Shown: positions 46,365-56,911 of the stretch, in pieces
How the letters are laid out: each line of letters begins with the position of its first letter
Numbering within the stretch: the first letter of the stretch is position 1
Assembly: GCF_003934285.1 (NCBI RefSeq)
Contig: NZ_RQWJ01000002.1
Span: 620,001-684,000, forward strand
Reading direction: 5' to 3'
DNA length: 64,000 nt
DNA from: Brevundimonas fluminis
GTDB lineage: Bacteria; Pseudomonadota; Alphaproteobacteria; Caulobacterales; Caulobacteraceae
Made by a program: the position numbers and the translations under genes
Notes under the pieces: model-generated
Database searches by the model: none
What the model saw: the letters and a program-made list of their open reading frames with translations, nothing else
What the model was told of the DNA's origin: nothing

Positions 46365-47063
46365 TCATCGACCCATGTCGGGGTCCAGCAGCCGGCGGGC
46401 CTGACGGATGGCGCGGGCCGCGGGCGAGCCCGCCTGACGCCACAGCAGCAGGGCGAAGGCGAGGATGACGCCGCCCGCCAGCCACCATGGCCCGAACAGC
46501 CAGGCCGCCGCAGCCAGCGCGAAGTAATAGGCCCTCACCCCCTGGCTGAAGGCCGAGAGGGCCGGGTTCAGCAGGTCCGCCGCCGCGGCGCCCAGCGCCA
46601 CCCGGTCCGCCTCTGTGTGGGCCTCCGGAGAGGCGCCGATCAGCGCCAGCGCATAGTTCATCTGGCGGATGGACCAGATGAAATCGAGCAGGCCGCGCAC
46701 GAGGCACAGCAGGATCAACCCCAGCTTGATCTCCAGCAGGCGACGCGGGACGTCCTCCGCGCCGACGGCGGCGAAACCGTCCAGCGCCTGCTGGTCCCCG
46801 AACAGGATGCCCGCCACGGCGGCGATCAGGAGCAGGTTGGTCGAGGCGAAGAAGCCGCCCGAGTTGATGGTGTGGCCCATCAGCTGGCTGTCGACCAGAC
46901 GCGGCGCCTCGCGGTGGCTCATGGCCGTCATCCACACGCGGCGGATGACCATCATGTCGTCGTTCAGCGTGCCCGTGCGGCGCGCGAGAAGGCCCAGCAG
47001 CGGGCCGTAGCCGAGCCAGCACAGGGCGAAGAGGGCCAGCGCGAAACCGTCCAGAAGGGTCAT
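46365..47063 (-). CDS. DUF599 membrane protein
   Basis: 232 aa from the ATG at 47063. 'ALCWLGYGPLLGLLAR', 'MVIRRVWMTAMSHREAPRLVDSQL' (landmark) and 'FFASTNLLLIAA' are DUF599 marks, with about four helices. Function unknown; very common single-copy gene in alphaproteobacteria. Divergent from ppa. Confidence 0.85.
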   Translation of the reverse strand: MTLLDGFALALFALCWLGYGPLLGLLARRTGTLNDDMMVIRRVWMTAMSHREAPRLVDSQLMGHTINSGGFFASTNLLLIAAVAGILFGDQQALDGFAAVGAEDVPRRLLEIKLGLILLCLVRGLLDFIWSIRQMNYALALIGASPEAHTEADRVALGAAAADLLNPALSAFSQGVRAYYFALAAAAWLFGPWWLAGGVILAFALLLWRQAGSPAARAIRQARRLLDPDMGR

Positions 47064-47162
47064 CCGCCACGCTCCATGGGCGCCGTGCGCGCCTTGCCTC
47101 CGCCACGACCGGGGACTATCACGCCCGCCTCCCCGTCTCGCAGTCGCACAATCAGGCCCGTC

Positions 47163-47732
47163 ATGAACATCGACGCCATCCCCGTCGGCCCCAATCCGCC
47201 CTGGGACCTGAACGTCATCATCGAGATCCCGCAAGGGGGTCTGCCGGTCAAATACGAGATGGACAAGGCGTCCGGCGCCCTGTTCGTCGACCGTTTCCTG
47301 CACACCGCCATGTACTATCCGGCCAACTACGGCTTCGTGCCGCACACCCTGTCGGCCGACGGCGACCCCTGCGACGTGCTGGTGCTGAACCCGACGCCGG
47401 TGGTGCCCGGCTGCGTCATCCGCTCGCGCCCGATCGGCGTGCTGATCATGGAAGACGAGAAGGGCATGGACGAGAAGATCCTGGCCGTGCCGGTCGACGC
47501 CCTGCATCCCTACTACACCGACGTCGCCAGCTATCGTCAGCTGCCGGCCATCATGATCGAGCAGATCGAGCACTTCTTCCTGCGCTACAAGGACCTGGAG
47601 AAGAACAAGGACACCACGGTCAAGCGCTGGGGCGACGCCGGCGAGGCCGCCGAGCTGATCGCCCAGGGCATCCGGGCGCACAACGACAAGCTGAAGGCCG
47701 ACGGCAAGTCCGGCGCGGCCAACGCGGCCTGA
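47163..47732 (+). CDS. ppa: inorganic pyrophosphatase
   Basis: 189 aa. Family I PPase: 'YEMDKASGALFVDR', 'NYGFVPHTL' and the metal-binding 'DGDPCDVLVL', with 'YKDLEKNK' near the end. It hydrolyses PPi made in biosynthesis. The normal length and all active-site Asp are present. The longer open frame above it is antisense to DUF599. Confidence 0.97.
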   Translation: MNIDAIPVGPNPPWDLNVIIEIPQGGLPVKYEMDKASGALFVDRFLHTAMYYPANYGFVPHTLSADGDPCDVLVLNPTPVVPGCVIRSRPIGVLIMEDEKGMDEKILAVPVDALHPYYTDVASYRQLPAIMIEQIEHFFLRYKDLEKNKDTTVKRWGDAGEAAELIAQGIRAHNDKLKADGKSGAANAA

Positions 47733-47736
47733 CCGA

Positions 47737-48606
47737 ATGAGCGCCCCGCCCGCGCCCCTGCCTCATCTGGAAGCGGTCGCCGGCGACTATGACGTGCTGT
47801 TCTGCGACGTCTGGGGCGTGATCCACAACGGCCGGGAGAGCTGGCCGGGGCCGTGCGAGGCGCTGGCGAGGTTCCGCGAGCAGGGCGGCAGGGTCGTGCT
47901 GGTTTCCAACTCGCCGCGGCCCTCCTCGGACGTGGTGGCACAGCTGGACCGGCTGGGCGTGCCGCGTGAGAGCTGGGACGCCTTCGTCACCTCGGGCGAC
48001 GCCACCCGCATGGTGCTGGCCGACCGGGCGCCGGGGCCGGCCTGGGTGATCGGTCCGGACCGCGACTGGCCGCTCTACGAGGGGCTGGGTCTGAAGACGG
48101 CGCACGGCGCCGGGGACGCGGCCTTCATCTCCGTGACCGGTCCCTACGACGACGCCGTCGAGACGCCCGAGGACTATCGCGAGCGGTTCCTGCCCGCCGC
48201 CGCCCGCGGGATCGAGATGATCTGCGCCAATCCGGACAAGGTCGTGCGCAAGGGCGACGACCTGATCTATTGCGGCGGCGCGCTGGCCGACCTCTACGCC
48301 GAGCTGGGGGGGCCGGTGACGCTGGCCGGCAAGCCGTTCGCCCCGATCTACGACCTGTCGATGATCGAGGCCGAGCGTCTGCTGGGTCGCCCGGTCGATC
48401 GCGCTCGGGTGCTGTGCGTCGGCGACGGCGTCGTCACCGACGTGAAGGGCGCGAACGATCAGGGGCTGGACTGCCTGTTCGTCGCCGCGGGCATCCACGA
48501 CGCGGCGGCCGACGACGACGGCCTGCTGGATCCGGCGCGGGCCAGGGCCCTGCTGGAGGCCGAGGGTCTGACGGCCAGGTACGCGGCGCTCGAACTCGCC
48601 TGGTGA
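47737..48606 (+). CDS. HAD-superfamily hydrolase (TIGR01459 type)
   Basis: 289 aa. HAD motif I 'FCDVWGVIHNG', motif II 'LVSNSPRPSS', Lys in 'LAGKPFAPI' and motif IV 'CVGDGVVTDVKGA'. It belongs to the group of subclass-IIA HAD enzymes near ribF in many alphaproteobacteria, possibly a phosphatase of flavin or sugar phosphates. Four bases after ppa. Confidence 0.88.
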   Translation: MSAPPAPLPHLEAVAGDYDVLFCDVWGVIHNGRESWPGPCEALARFREQGGRVVLVSNSPRPSSDVVAQLDRLGVPRESWDAFVTSGDATRMVLADRAPGPAWVIGPDRDWPLYEGLGLKTAHGAGDAAFISVTGPYDDAVETPEDYRERFLPAAARGIEMICANPDKVVRKGDDLIYCGGALADLYAELGGPVTLAGKPFAPIYDLSMIEAERLLGRPVDRARVLCVGDGVVTDVKGANDQGLDCLFVAAGIHDAAADDDGLLDPARARALLEAEGLTARYAALELAW

Positions 48607-48644
48607 GAGTGGCCAAAGCGGGCGGACGCGGCTAAGCCCGGCTC

Positions 48645-49106
48645 ATGACCCAGAGCGTTCAGGCCCATCCGTCGGGCGGCTACATCCTCGAGGAACTGTC
48701 GGTCGGCATGACGGCCGAGAAGGCCGTTCCGGTGGACGAGGCGCGCATCCAGCAGTTCGCCGAGGCCTCGGACGACTTCAACCCGCTGCACGTCGACGAG
48801 GCGTTCGCCGCGAAGACCGCCTATCGCGGGCGCATCGCGCACGGCCTGCTTTCGGCGTCGTTCGGATCGGCGGTCGTGGGGATGATCCTGCCCGGCGCAG
48901 GGTCCATCTTTCTGAGTCAGAACACCGCCTTTCACAAGCCGGTGCGGATCGGCGACGTGGTGACCGCGCGCGTCACCGTGGCGGCGATCGATCAGGAGAG
49001 CGCGCGGGTGACGCTGCGCTGCGAGGGCCTGGTCGGGGACGACGTCGTGCTGGACGGCGAGGCCACCGTGCGCGTGCCGCGCCGACGCCGACCGGCCCGG
49101 GACTGA
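48645..49106 (+). CDS. MaoC-like (R)-specific enoyl-CoA hydratase
   Basis: 153 aa, single hot-dog domain. Catalytic 'DFNPLHVDEAFA' (Asp and His), then 'RIAHGLLSAS'. It hydrates trans-2-enoyl-CoA or acts on related thioesters. In the cluster HAD-MaoC-ribF-ileS the function is often unassigned. Confidence 0.87.
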   Translation: MTQSVQAHPSGGYILEELSVGMTAEKAVPVDEARIQQFAEASDDFNPLHVDEAFAAKTAYRGRIAHGLLSASFGSAVVGMILPGAGSIFLSQNTAFHKPVRIGDVVTARVTVAAIDQESARVTLRCEGLVGDDVVLDGEATVRVPRRRRPARD

Positions 49107-49108
49107 GA

Positions 49109-50056
49109 ATGGCCGCCCGCATCGTCCGGGCCTGGCGCGACCTGCCGGCGGAGCTGAAGGGCGCGGCGGTGGCGGTGGGCGCCTTCGACGGCGTGCACCG
49201 GGGACATCAGGCCGTGATCGCGCAGGCGCGCGAGGCGGCCGAGCGCCTGGGCGCCCCCCTGGCCGTCGTCAGCTTCGACCCGCATCCTCGCCGCTGGTTC
49301 CAGCCGGACGCCGCCCCCTTCCGCCTGATGACGCCCGACCAGATGGCGCGCGCGCTGGGCGATCTGGGCGTCGCGACGCTGTTCCTGCTGCCGTTCGACG
49401 CCGAAATGGCGGCGATGACCCATGAGGCGTTCGCCGGGGACGTGCTGGCCGACGGCCTCGGCATTCGGCACGCGGCGGTCGGCTTCGACTTCACCTTCGG
49501 CAAGGGGCGCACGGGTTCGCCCGAGGCGCTTCGCGCGCTGGGTGGGCGGCTGGGCTTCACCGTCTCCACAGTCGACCGGATCGACGACGCCGGTGGGCTG
49601 AAGTTGTCGTCCAGCGCGGTGCGCGAGGCCCTGAATGCCGGAGACATGGCGCGCGCCGCCGCCATCCTGGGCCGGCCCTTCGCCATCGAGGGCGAGGTGA
49701 TCCACGGCGACAAGCGCGGCCGCACGATCGGCGTGCCGACGGCCAACGTGCCGCTGGGCGACTACATGCGTCCCGCCTTCGGGGTCTATGCGACGCGGAC
49801 GCGTCTGCCCGACGGCCGCGTCGTCGACGGCGTCGCCAGCCTTGGCGTGCGGCCGATGTGGCGGCTGGAGGAGCCGCTTCTGGAGGTCTGGCTGTTCGAC
49901 TTCGACGGCGATCTGTACGGCCAGACGGTGGAGACGGAACTGGTCGCGTTCCTGCGCCCGGAAAAGAGCTTCGAGGGCCTCGACGCCCTGAAGGCCCAGA
50001 TCGAGGCGGACGCCGCCGCGGCGCGCGAGGCACTGGCGAATGCCCCCCGCGGCTGA
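49109..50056 (+). CDS. ribF: bifunctional riboflavin kinase / FAD synthetase
   Basis: 315 aa. N-terminal nucleotidyl transferase ('GAFDGVHRGHQAVI', 'SFDPHPRRWF', 'FGKGRTG' region) makes FAD; C-terminal kinase ('KRGRTIGVPTANV', 'GVYATRT', 'LYGQTVETE') makes FMN. Two bases after the MaoC gene and 137 bases before ileS, the standard alphaproteobacterial order. Confidence 0.96.
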   Translation: MAARIVRAWRDLPAELKGAAVAVGAFDGVHRGHQAVIAQAREAAERLGAPLAVVSFDPHPRRWFQPDAAPFRLMTPDQMARALGDLGVATLFLLPFDAEMAAMTHEAFAGDVLADGLGIRHAAVGFDFTFGKGRTGSPEALRALGGRLGFTVSTVDRIDDAGGLKLSSSAVREALNAGDMARAAAILGRPFAIEGEVIHGDKRGRTIGVPTANVPLGDYMRPAFGVYATRTRLPDGRVVDGVASLGVRPMWRLEEPLLEVWLFDFDGDLYGQTVETELVAFLRPEKSFEGLDALKAQIEADAAAAREALANAPRG

Positions 50057-50192
50057 TAGACCGCAGACACCATGACCGTCCGCGTGATCCGTGTGATTTC
50101 GATTAGCCGCCCGGCGTAGCGCCGCAGGGCCTTCCCCGCGCACGCCGGGATCATTTCGAACTTCACGCGAACGATCGAACGACGAGAGACTC

Positions 50193-53099
50193 ATGGCCGA
50201 CGCCGGCGACACTGCTGCTTCCCCCACGCGCGACTGGCGCGAGACCGTCTTCCTGCCGGAGACGCCCTTTCCCATGCGCGGCGGCCTGCCTCAGAAGGAG
50301 CCGGAGATCCTGGCGAAGTGGGGCGACCTGTACGGCGACCTGCGCAAGCTGCGGCAGTCGCAGGGCGCCCCGCTGTTCGTGCTGCACGACGGCCCGCCCT
50401 ACGCCAACGGCGACATCCACATCGGCCATGCGCTGAACAAGACGCTGAAGGACTTCGTGGTGCGGTCGCAGTTCCTGTTGGGCAAGGACGTCGATTACGT
50501 GCCCGGCTGGGACTGCCACGGCCTGCCCATCGAGTGGAAGATCGAGGAGCGGTTCCGCGCCGAGGGCAAGCGCAAGGACGAGGTGTCCAAGGCCGCCTTC
50601 CGCGCCGCCTGCCGCGAGTACGCCGCCGGCTGGATCGACGTGCAGATGGCCCAGTTCAAGCGGCTGGGCGTGCTGGGCGACTGGGCGAACCGCTACGCCA
50701 CCATGGACTTCTCCACCGAGGCGGCCATCGTCGCGGAGTTCCACCGCTTCAAGAACTCCGGACAGCTGTATCGCGGCTCCAAGCCTGTGATGTGGTCGCC
50801 GGTCGAGCGCACGGCGCTGGCCGACGCGGAGATCGAGTACCACGACCACGTCAGCCCCACGGTCTGGGTGAAATTCCCGGTGACGGGCGCGAGCGACGAC
50901 CACGACGACGACCTGCTGGCCTTCCGCCACGCGACGCCCTCTGTGGTGATCTGGACGACCACGCCGTGGACCCTCCCGGCCAACCGGGCGATCAGCTATG
51001 GCCCCGAGATCGACTATGGCCTGTACGAGGTCACGGCGATGGAGACGGGGCTGGAGTTCGAGCCCTGGGCCAAACCGGGCGACCGGTTGATCGTCGCCGA
51101 CAAGCTGGCCGAGGACGTCTTCAAGGCCGCGAAGATCGCGGCCTGGACGCGGATAGACGCGATCAATCCCTCGGGCCTGGAGTGCGCCCACCCGCTGGCG
51201 GCGCTGCATTCCGGCTACGGCTTCTCGGTGCCGCTCCTGGCCGGCGACCACGTCACGGACGACGCGGGCACGGGCTTCGTGCACACGGCGCCCGGCCACG
51301 GCGCCGACGACTATGAGGTGTGGAAGGCGCACGGCCATCATGAGGTGCCCGACACGGTGGACCCGGACGGCGCCTACTATCCCTCCGTCCCCCTGTTCGC
51401 GGGCCTGAAGGTCATCGAGACCGAGGGCAAGAAGGACAAGATCGGCAAGTTCGGCCCGGCCAACAAGGCGGTGACCGAAGCCCTGATCCAGGCCGGAAAC
51501 CTGCTGGCGCGCGGCCGGCTGGAGCATTCCTATCCGCACAGCTGGCGCTCCAAGGCGCCGGTCATCTTCCGCAACACGCCGCAGTGGTTCATCAAGATGG
51601 ACGCGCCGCTGAAGGGCGGAGACACGCTGCGGGAACTGGCGCTGACGGCCATCGACGACACGTCCTTCCATCCGGCGGCGGGCAAGAACCGCATCCGGTC
51701 CATGGTCGAGGGCCGACCCGACTGGCTGATCAGCCGCCAGCGCGCCTGGGGCACGCCGCTGGCCATGTTCGTGGACAAGCACACCGGCCAGCCGCTGAAC
51801 GATCCTGAGGTGGACGCCCGCATCCTGGCCGCCGTGCGCGAGGGCGGGGCCGACGCGTGGTTCGAGCGGCCCGACGCCGACTTCCTGGGCGTGCACGACC
51901 CGGCCAACTACGAGAAGATCACCGACATCCTGGACGTCTGGTTCGACAGCGGCTGCACCCACGCCTTCACGCTGGAGGGTCGCGCCGACAGCCACTGGCC
52001 GGCGGACCTGTATCTGGAAGGGTCGGACCAGCATCGCGGATGGTTCCAGTCCAACCTGCTGGAAGGCTGCGGCACCCGCGGCCGGGCCCCCTATCGCGCG
52101 GTCCTGACGCACGGCTTCACCCAGGACGAGAACGGGGAGAAGATGTCCAAGTCGCGGGGCAACACCACCGACCCCGCCGTGGTCATCAAGGAATCGGGCG
52201 CCGACATCCTGCGCCTGTGGGTGGCGCTGGTGGACTATGCCGAGGACCAGCGGATCGGGAAGCAGATCCTGCAGACCACGGTCGACGCCTATCGCAAGCT
52301 GAGGAACACCGTCCGCTATCTGCTGGGCGCGTTGAACGGCTTCGACGAGGCCGAGCGGATCACCGACTACGACCAGTTCCCGCCGCTGGAGAAGTTCATC
52401 CTGCACCGCCTGTGGGAGCTGGATGGGCAGGTGCGCGCGGCCTACGCCGAGTACCGCTTCCAGGACGTCGTCCGGCCGGTGCTGGAGTTCTGCTCCGGCG
52501 ACCTGTCGGCGCTGTATTTCGACGTCCGCAAGGACAGCCTGTACTGCGACCGCCCCGACGCGATCCGCAGGCGGGCGGCCCGCACGGTGATGCACGAGGT
52601 CTTCCTGCGCCTGACCGCCTGGCTGGCCCCGCTGACGCCCTTCACGATGGAAGAAGCGTGGGGCACGTTCGCGCCGGAGGGCGGCTCGAACTGCGCGCGG
52701 GTGATCCCGGAGACCCCGGCCGCGTGGGAGAATGCGGCCGAGGCCGGGCGGTGGGCGAAAGTCGAGACGGTGCTGGAAGTCGTCAACGACGCCCTCGAGG
52801 CCGCGCGCCGCGACAAGCGCATCGGCGGCGCGCTCGACGCATGGCCGATCGTCACCGGCCCGGCGGGGATCTTCGCACCATTCGAGGGGCTGGATGCCGC
52901 CGAGGTGTTCCGCACCTCGGGCGCCGAGCTCCGCGAAGGCGGCGACGCCGTGACGGTCGAGGTCCAGGTGGCCGGGCATGCGAAGTGCGCCCGCTCCTGG
53001 CGGCGCGTGCCGGACGTCGGCTCCGATCCCGAATACCCGGAGCTCAGCGCGCGCGACGCCGACGCCGTGCGGTGGCTGGACTCGCGGAAGGCCGCATAA
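50193..53099 (+). CDS. ileS: isoleucyl-tRNA synthetase
   Basis: 968 aa. Class I signature 'HIGH' (residues 76-79) in 'DIHIGHAL' and 'KMSKS' near 650. Editing domain between them ('WTTTPWTLPANR'). The C-terminus keeps only 'KCARSW' of the usual zinc finger; other Cys are lost, as in many alphaproteobacteria. It charges tRNA-Ile. Followed at once by cobT. Confidence 0.97.
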   Translation: MADAGDTAASPTRDWRETVFLPETPFPMRGGLPQKEPEILAKWGDLYGDLRKLRQSQGAPLFVLHDGPPYANGDIHIGHALNKTLKDFVVRSQFLLGKDVDYVPGWDCHGLPIEWKIEERFRAEGKRKDEVSKAAFRAACREYAAGWIDVQMAQFKRLGVLGDWANRYATMDFSTEAAIVAEFHRFKNSGQLYRGSKPVMWSPVERTALADAEIEYHDHVSPTVWVKFPVTGASDDHDDDLLAFRHATPSVVIWTTTPWTLPANRAISYGPEIDYGLYEVTAMETGLEFEPWAKPGDRLIVADKLAEDVFKAAKIAAWTRIDAINPSGLECAHPLAALHSGYGFSVPLLAGDHVTDDAGTGFVHTAPGHGADDYEVWKAHGHHEVPDTVDPDGAYYPSVPLFAGLKVIETEGKKDKIGKFGPANKAVTEALIQAGNLLARGRLEHSYPHSWRSKAPVIFRNTPQWFIKMDAPLKGGDTLRELALTAIDDTSFHPAAGKNRIRSMVEGRPDWLISRQRAWGTPLAMFVDKHTGQPLNDPEVDARILAAVREGGADAWFERPDADFLGVHDPANYEKITDILDVWFDSGCTHAFTLEGRADSHWPADLYLEGSDQHRGWFQSNLLEGCGTRGRAPYRAVLTHGFTQDENGEKMSKSRGNTTDPAVVIKESGADILRLWVALVDYAEDQRIGKQILQTTVDAYRKLRNTVRYLLGALNGFDEAERITDYDQFPPLEKFILHRLWELDGQVRAAYAEYRFQDVVRPVLEFCSGDLSALYFDVRKDSLYCDRPDAIRRRAARTVMHEVFLRLTAWLAPLTPFTMEEAWGTFAPEGGSNCARVIPETPAAWENAAEAGRWAKVETVLEVVNDALEAARRDKRIGGALDAWPIVTGPAGIFAPFEGLDAAEVFRTSGAELREGGDAVTVEVQVAGHAKCARSWRRVPDVGSDPEYPELSARDADAVRWLDSRKAA

Positions 53100-53102
53100 G
53101 GC

Positions 53103-54962
53103 ATGGCCGACGACAGCCCGCAGGAGGTCTTCAAGCGCGCGCTGGCCCATGCCGCGCGGGCCCTGGCCGAGCGGGCGGAGCTGGAGGTCAGCTACGGCTC
53201 CGACGGGCCGCGGCTGACCGCGGACGGGCTGGTCTTGCCGCATCCGCCACGCGATCCATCGGGGCCGGAGGCGGCGAACCTGCGGGGCCAGGCCGACCGC
53301 ATGGCGCTGCGCCTCGCCAACCACGACGAGGCCCTCCACGGCCGCTCGCGACCGTCCGATCCGCAGGCGGCCGAGGTCTATGACGCGCTGGAGCAGGCTC
53401 GGGTCGAGGGATTGGGCGCGCGGGTCATGGCCGGAGTGCGCGCCAATCTGGACGCCGCCACCCTGACGCGGCTGGAGCGGACCGGCGCCCTGCGCGTCAC
53501 CGACGCCGAGCGAGTGCCGGTGAACGAGGCCGTGGCCCTGATGGTGCGCGAGCGCCTGACCGGCACGCGCGCGCCGGACGGCGCCGGGGCGCTGCTGGAT
53601 CTGGTGCGCGACGCGCTGGAGACGCGCGCGGGCAGGGAGCTGGACGCCCTGGTCGACGCCGCGGAGGACCAGACGGTCTTCACCGAGCGGATGAAGGCGG
53701 TGCTGCGCGCGCTGGACCTCGACCCCGGCGACGGTCAGGGCGACGACGCCTCGGACGACGCCGGCGAAGATGAGCCCGATCCCCAGGAGCCGGACGCGGC
53801 CGACGATCAGGACGAGGACGATGAGGACCCCGGCGGCGGCGACGGCCAATCGATGGAGGGCACGGCCGACGACGACCAGTCCGATCAGGAGCGCCAGTCG
53901 CGCCCGGACGGCAGCCCCGTCGAGAGCGACGGCGACGCCTCCGACATGGGCGAGGAGATGCCCGACGCCCCGCCGCAGCGGTCGGGCAAGGGCGCGAACG
54001 GGCCGGACCCCGCCGCCTATCGCGTCTTCACCACCGCCTTCGACGAGACGATCGACGCGGCCGACCTGTGCGATCCGGTCGAGCTGGGGCGGCTGCGCGC
54101 CCTGCTGGACCAGCAGCTTTCGGCCCTGTCGTCGGTCGTGGCCCGGCTGGCCAACAAACTGCAGCGCCGCCTGATGGCCCAGCAGAGCCGCAGCTGGACC
54201 TTCGATCTGGAAGAGGGCGTGCTGGACGCCGCGCGCCTGAGCCGCGTGATCGTCGATCCGACCAGCCCCCTGCTGTTCAAGGCCGAGAGCGACAGCCCGT
54301 TCCGCGACACGGTCGTGACCCTGCTGCTCGACAACTCCGGCTCCATGCGGGGCCGGCCGATCATGGTGGCGGCGGTCTGCGCCGACATCCTCGCGCGGAC
54401 GCTGGAACGCTGCGGCGTGAAGGTGGAGATCCTGGGCTTCACCACCCGCGCCTGGAAGGGCGGGCAGAGCCGAGAGGCGTGGATCACGGCGGGCAAGCCG
54501 GCCAATCCCGGTCGCCTGAACGACTTGCGCCACATCATCTTCAAGGCGGCGGACGCTCCGTGGCGCCGGGCGAAGAAGAACCTCGGCCTGATGATGCGCG
54601 AGGGCCTGTTGAAGGAGAACATCGACGGCGAGGCCCTGCTGTGGGCGCACGAACGGCTGATGGCGCGCCCGGAGCAGCGGCGCATCCTGATGGTCATCTC
54701 CGACGGCTCGCCGGTGGACGACTCGACCCAGTCGGCCAACCAGCCGCTGTATCTGGACCGGCACCTGCGCGAGGTGATCGCGGACATCGAAAATCGCTCG
54801 CCGGCCGAGCTGCTGGCCATCGGCATCGGCCACGACGTGACCCGGTGGTACCGACGCGCGGTGACGCTGGCCGACGTGGAGCAGCTGGGCGGGGCCATGG
54901 TGGAGAATCTGGCCGCCCTGTTCGAGCAGGAATCGTCCACAGGTCGCCGCCGCGCGGCCTGA
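53103..54962 (+). CDS. cobT: aerobic cobaltochelatase subunit CobT
   Basis: 619 aa. Helical N-terminal part, an Asp/Glu-rich linker (residues about 205-300), then a VWA domain with the MIDAS motif '[11 protein letters not shown]' near residue 410. With CobN and CobS it inserts cobalt into hydrogenobyrinate diamide. It starts four bases after ileS. It agrees with the B12-dependent mutase at 58.6-62.2 kb. Confidence 0.95.
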   Translation: MADDSPQEVFKRALAHAARALAERAELEVSYGSDGPRLTADGLVLPHPPRDPSGPEAANLRGQADRMALRLANHDEALHGRSRPSDPQAAEVYDALEQARVEGLGARVMAGVRANLDAATLTRLERTGALRVTDAERVPVNEAVALMVRERLTGTRAPDGAGALLDLVRDALETRAGRELDALVDAAEDQTVFTERMKAVLRALDLDPGDGQGDDASDDAGEDEPDPQEPDAADDQDEDDEDPGGGDGQSMEGTADDDQSDQERQSRPDGSPVESDGDASDMGEEMPDAPPQRSGKGANGPDPAAYRVFTTAFDETIDAADLCDPVELGRLRALLDQQLSALSSVVARLANKLQRRLMAQQSRSWTFDLEEGVLDAARLSRVIVDPTSPLLFKAESDSPFRDTVVTLLLDNSGSMRGRPIMVAAVCADILARTLERCGVKVEILGFTTRAWKGGQSREAWITAGKPANPGRLNDLRHIIFKAADAPWRRAKKNLGLMMREGLLKENIDGEALLWAHERLMARPEQRRILMVISDGSPVDDSTQSANQPLYLDRHLREVIADIENRSPAELLAIGIGHDVTRWYRRAVTLADVEQLGGAMVENLAALFEQESSTGRRRAA

Positions 54963-55029
54963 CCCGTTCACCTCCGTTAAACCACGCCTGCACACCCGAC
55001 GTTCAGCCGGGCCCCCTAGGTATGGGACG

Positions 55030-56721
55030 ATGGCCATGGACCCGTCGCCCCGTCCGACCGCCTCCCGCCCCGCCGCGCGCGGACCCGTCCGGCTGTCCGC
55101 ACTGTCGACGCTGGGCGTGCGGATGCTGCTGATCCAGACCCTTCTGGTCGCGTCGGTGCTTGCCGTGGTCGGCGCCTCGATGGGGTTGAGCCTCGGCGAG
55201 GACATGTTCCTGGTCTGGCTGGCCGTCGCGGGTCTGGTCGGCGCCGCCATGCTGACGCTCGGCAGTCTGGCCGCCTCCGGCACCGTGACCCGCCCGATCG
55301 ACCGCCTGAACGACGCCGTGCTGGCTCTGCAGAAGGGCGAGCACGTCGAGGTCGAGGTCACGTCCGACGACGAGATCGGCCGCCTGTCGAAGGGCTTCAA
55401 CGCCATGGTTTCGGTCCTGCGCGATCGCGAGGACAAGCTGACCCATCTGGCCCTGCACGATCACGAAACCGGCCTGCCCAACCGCCGCTTTCTCGAGCGC
55501 CAGTGCGCGCGGACCCCAGACGTGCGCGTCGTCGTCGTCGGGCTCGACCGCCATGAGGTCGTCCGGGGCGCGATCGGTCATGACGCCATGATCGCCCTGC
55601 TGCGCACTCTCGGCGCGCGTCTGGCCGTGCTGTCGGGCGGCGCCGCCATCGCCCGGATCGGCGCGGACGCGCTCGGGCTCGCCATGGCCGGCAAGGACGC
55701 CGACGCCGTGGAAGACATGGTCGCACGCCTGCTGCAGGCCTCGGAAAGCCCCATCATCGTCGCGGGCGCCCCCATCGACGTGTCGCTGCGCGTCGGTGTG
55801 GCGGGCCGGGGCGGGCCGGGCGCCAAGCTGGATTCCCCCATCGATCGCGCCGCCGTGGCGGTGGAACAGGCCCGCGCGGCCCATCGTCCCTGGGGCCGGT
55901 TCGACGAGGAGGCCTACGGCGACCCCGCCGCGGCCCTGTCCCTCATCAGCGAACTGATGTCGGCGCTGTCGCACGATCAGGTCGGCGTCGCCTATCAGCC
56001 CAAGTGGGACTGCCGCGCGCGCCGGGTGACGGGCGTCGAAGCCCTGATGCGCTGGACCCACCCCCGCCGCGGGGCGGTGCCGCCCGACTTGTTCATCGGC
56101 ATGGCCGAGGAGACCGGCCACATCCGCGCCCTGACGGAATGGACCGTCCGCCGCGCCATCGACGACCAGCGCCGTCTGGCCGACGCGGGCCACCAGGTCT
56201 GCATGTCGGTCAACCTGTCCGGCCGACTGCTGGCCGACGAAAGCTTCGCCGAAACCCTGATCGTCGCCGCCCGCGGCGCTGCGGGCCGGCTGCGCGTCGA
56301 AATCACCGAAACCGCCGCCATGCACGATCCGGAGGCCGCGCTGCGCATCATCGACCGGCTGGTGGCGGGCGGCATCTCGGTCTCGCTGGACGACTACGGC
56401 TCCGGCCTGTCGTCGCTCGCCTATCTGAAGCGGATTCCGGCCGACGAACTGAAGATCGACAAGGCCTTCGTCATGGGGCTGGACCAGTCGTCTCGCGACG
56501 CCCTGCTGGTCAAGTCGACCATCGACCTGGCCCACGGCCTGGGCATGAAGGTCACCGCCGAGGGCGTGGAGACCGAGACCTCTCTGGCCCTGCTCAGCGG
56601 CATGGGCTGCGACATGGCCCAGGGCTACTACGTCGGCCGTCCGGTTCCGCTGGACGAGCTGATCGCCAAACTGGACGCCGACGCCGATCGCAGCGGCGGA
56701 AACGCCACCGCCGTGGCCTGA
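55030..56721 (+). CDS. membrane EAL-domain c-di-GMP phosphodiesterase with degenerate GGDEF
   Basis: 563 aa. Two helices (about 30-52, 60-82), HAMP ('RPIDRLNDAVLALQKGEHV'), then a GGDEF-like domain in which the GGDEF loop is 'GADALG', so no cyclase activity is expected. EAL domain: 'GVEALMRW' (Glu about 337), 'VNLSG', 'EITET', 'LDDYGSG', 'KIDKAFV', 'AEGVET' and 'AQGYYVGRP', all catalytic residues present. It should cleave c-di-GMP. The GGDEF part may bind GTP as allosteric site. Confidence 0.92.
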   Translation: MAMDPSPRPTASRPAARGPVRLSALSTLGVRMLLIQTLLVASVLAVVGASMGLSLGEDMFLVWLAVAGLVGAAMLTLGSLAASGTVTRPIDRLNDAVLALQKGEHVEVEVTSDDEIGRLSKGFNAMVSVLRDREDKLTHLALHDHETGLPNRRFLERQCARTPDVRVVVVGLDRHEVVRGAIGHDAMIALLRTLGARLAVLSGGAAIARIGADALGLAMAGKDADAVEDMVARLLQASESPIIVAGAPIDVSLRVGVAGRGGPGAKLDSPIDRAAVAVEQARAAHRPWGRFDEEAYGDPAAALSLISELMSALSHDQVGVAYQPKWDCRARRVTGVEALMRWTHPRRGAVPPDLFIGMAEETGHIRALTEWTVRRAIDDQRRLADAGHQVCMSVNLSGRLLADESFAETLIVAARGAAGRLRVEITETAAMHDPEAALRIIDRLVAGGISVSLDDYGSGLSSLAYLKRIPADELKIDKAFVMGLDQSSRDALLVKSTIDLAHGLGMKVTAEGVETETSLALLSGMGCDMAQGYYVGRPVPLDELIAKLDADADRSGGNATAVA

Positions 56722-56911
56722 CGGCCGCCCGACTTCGGGAAGTTCGCATTTCTGCCGCGCGAAACCGTCCGCGACCGTACGTGTTCGCCATCAGGACGCC
56801 GTCGGCGGTCACGGAGACGGACGCTCGCCCCGAAGCGTCCTGATCAGGTCGCGCTTGTCAGCATCCCGGGCATGGCGCAGGGTTTTTCCCGGATGAGGGA
56901 GGGGTCGGCCG

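Noticed and set aside
50163..55436. 1757-codon minus-strand frame opposite ileS and cobT
   Set aside because: Antisense to two certain core genes. Its translation is a His/Arg/Gly/Pro-rich shadow caused by codon bias.
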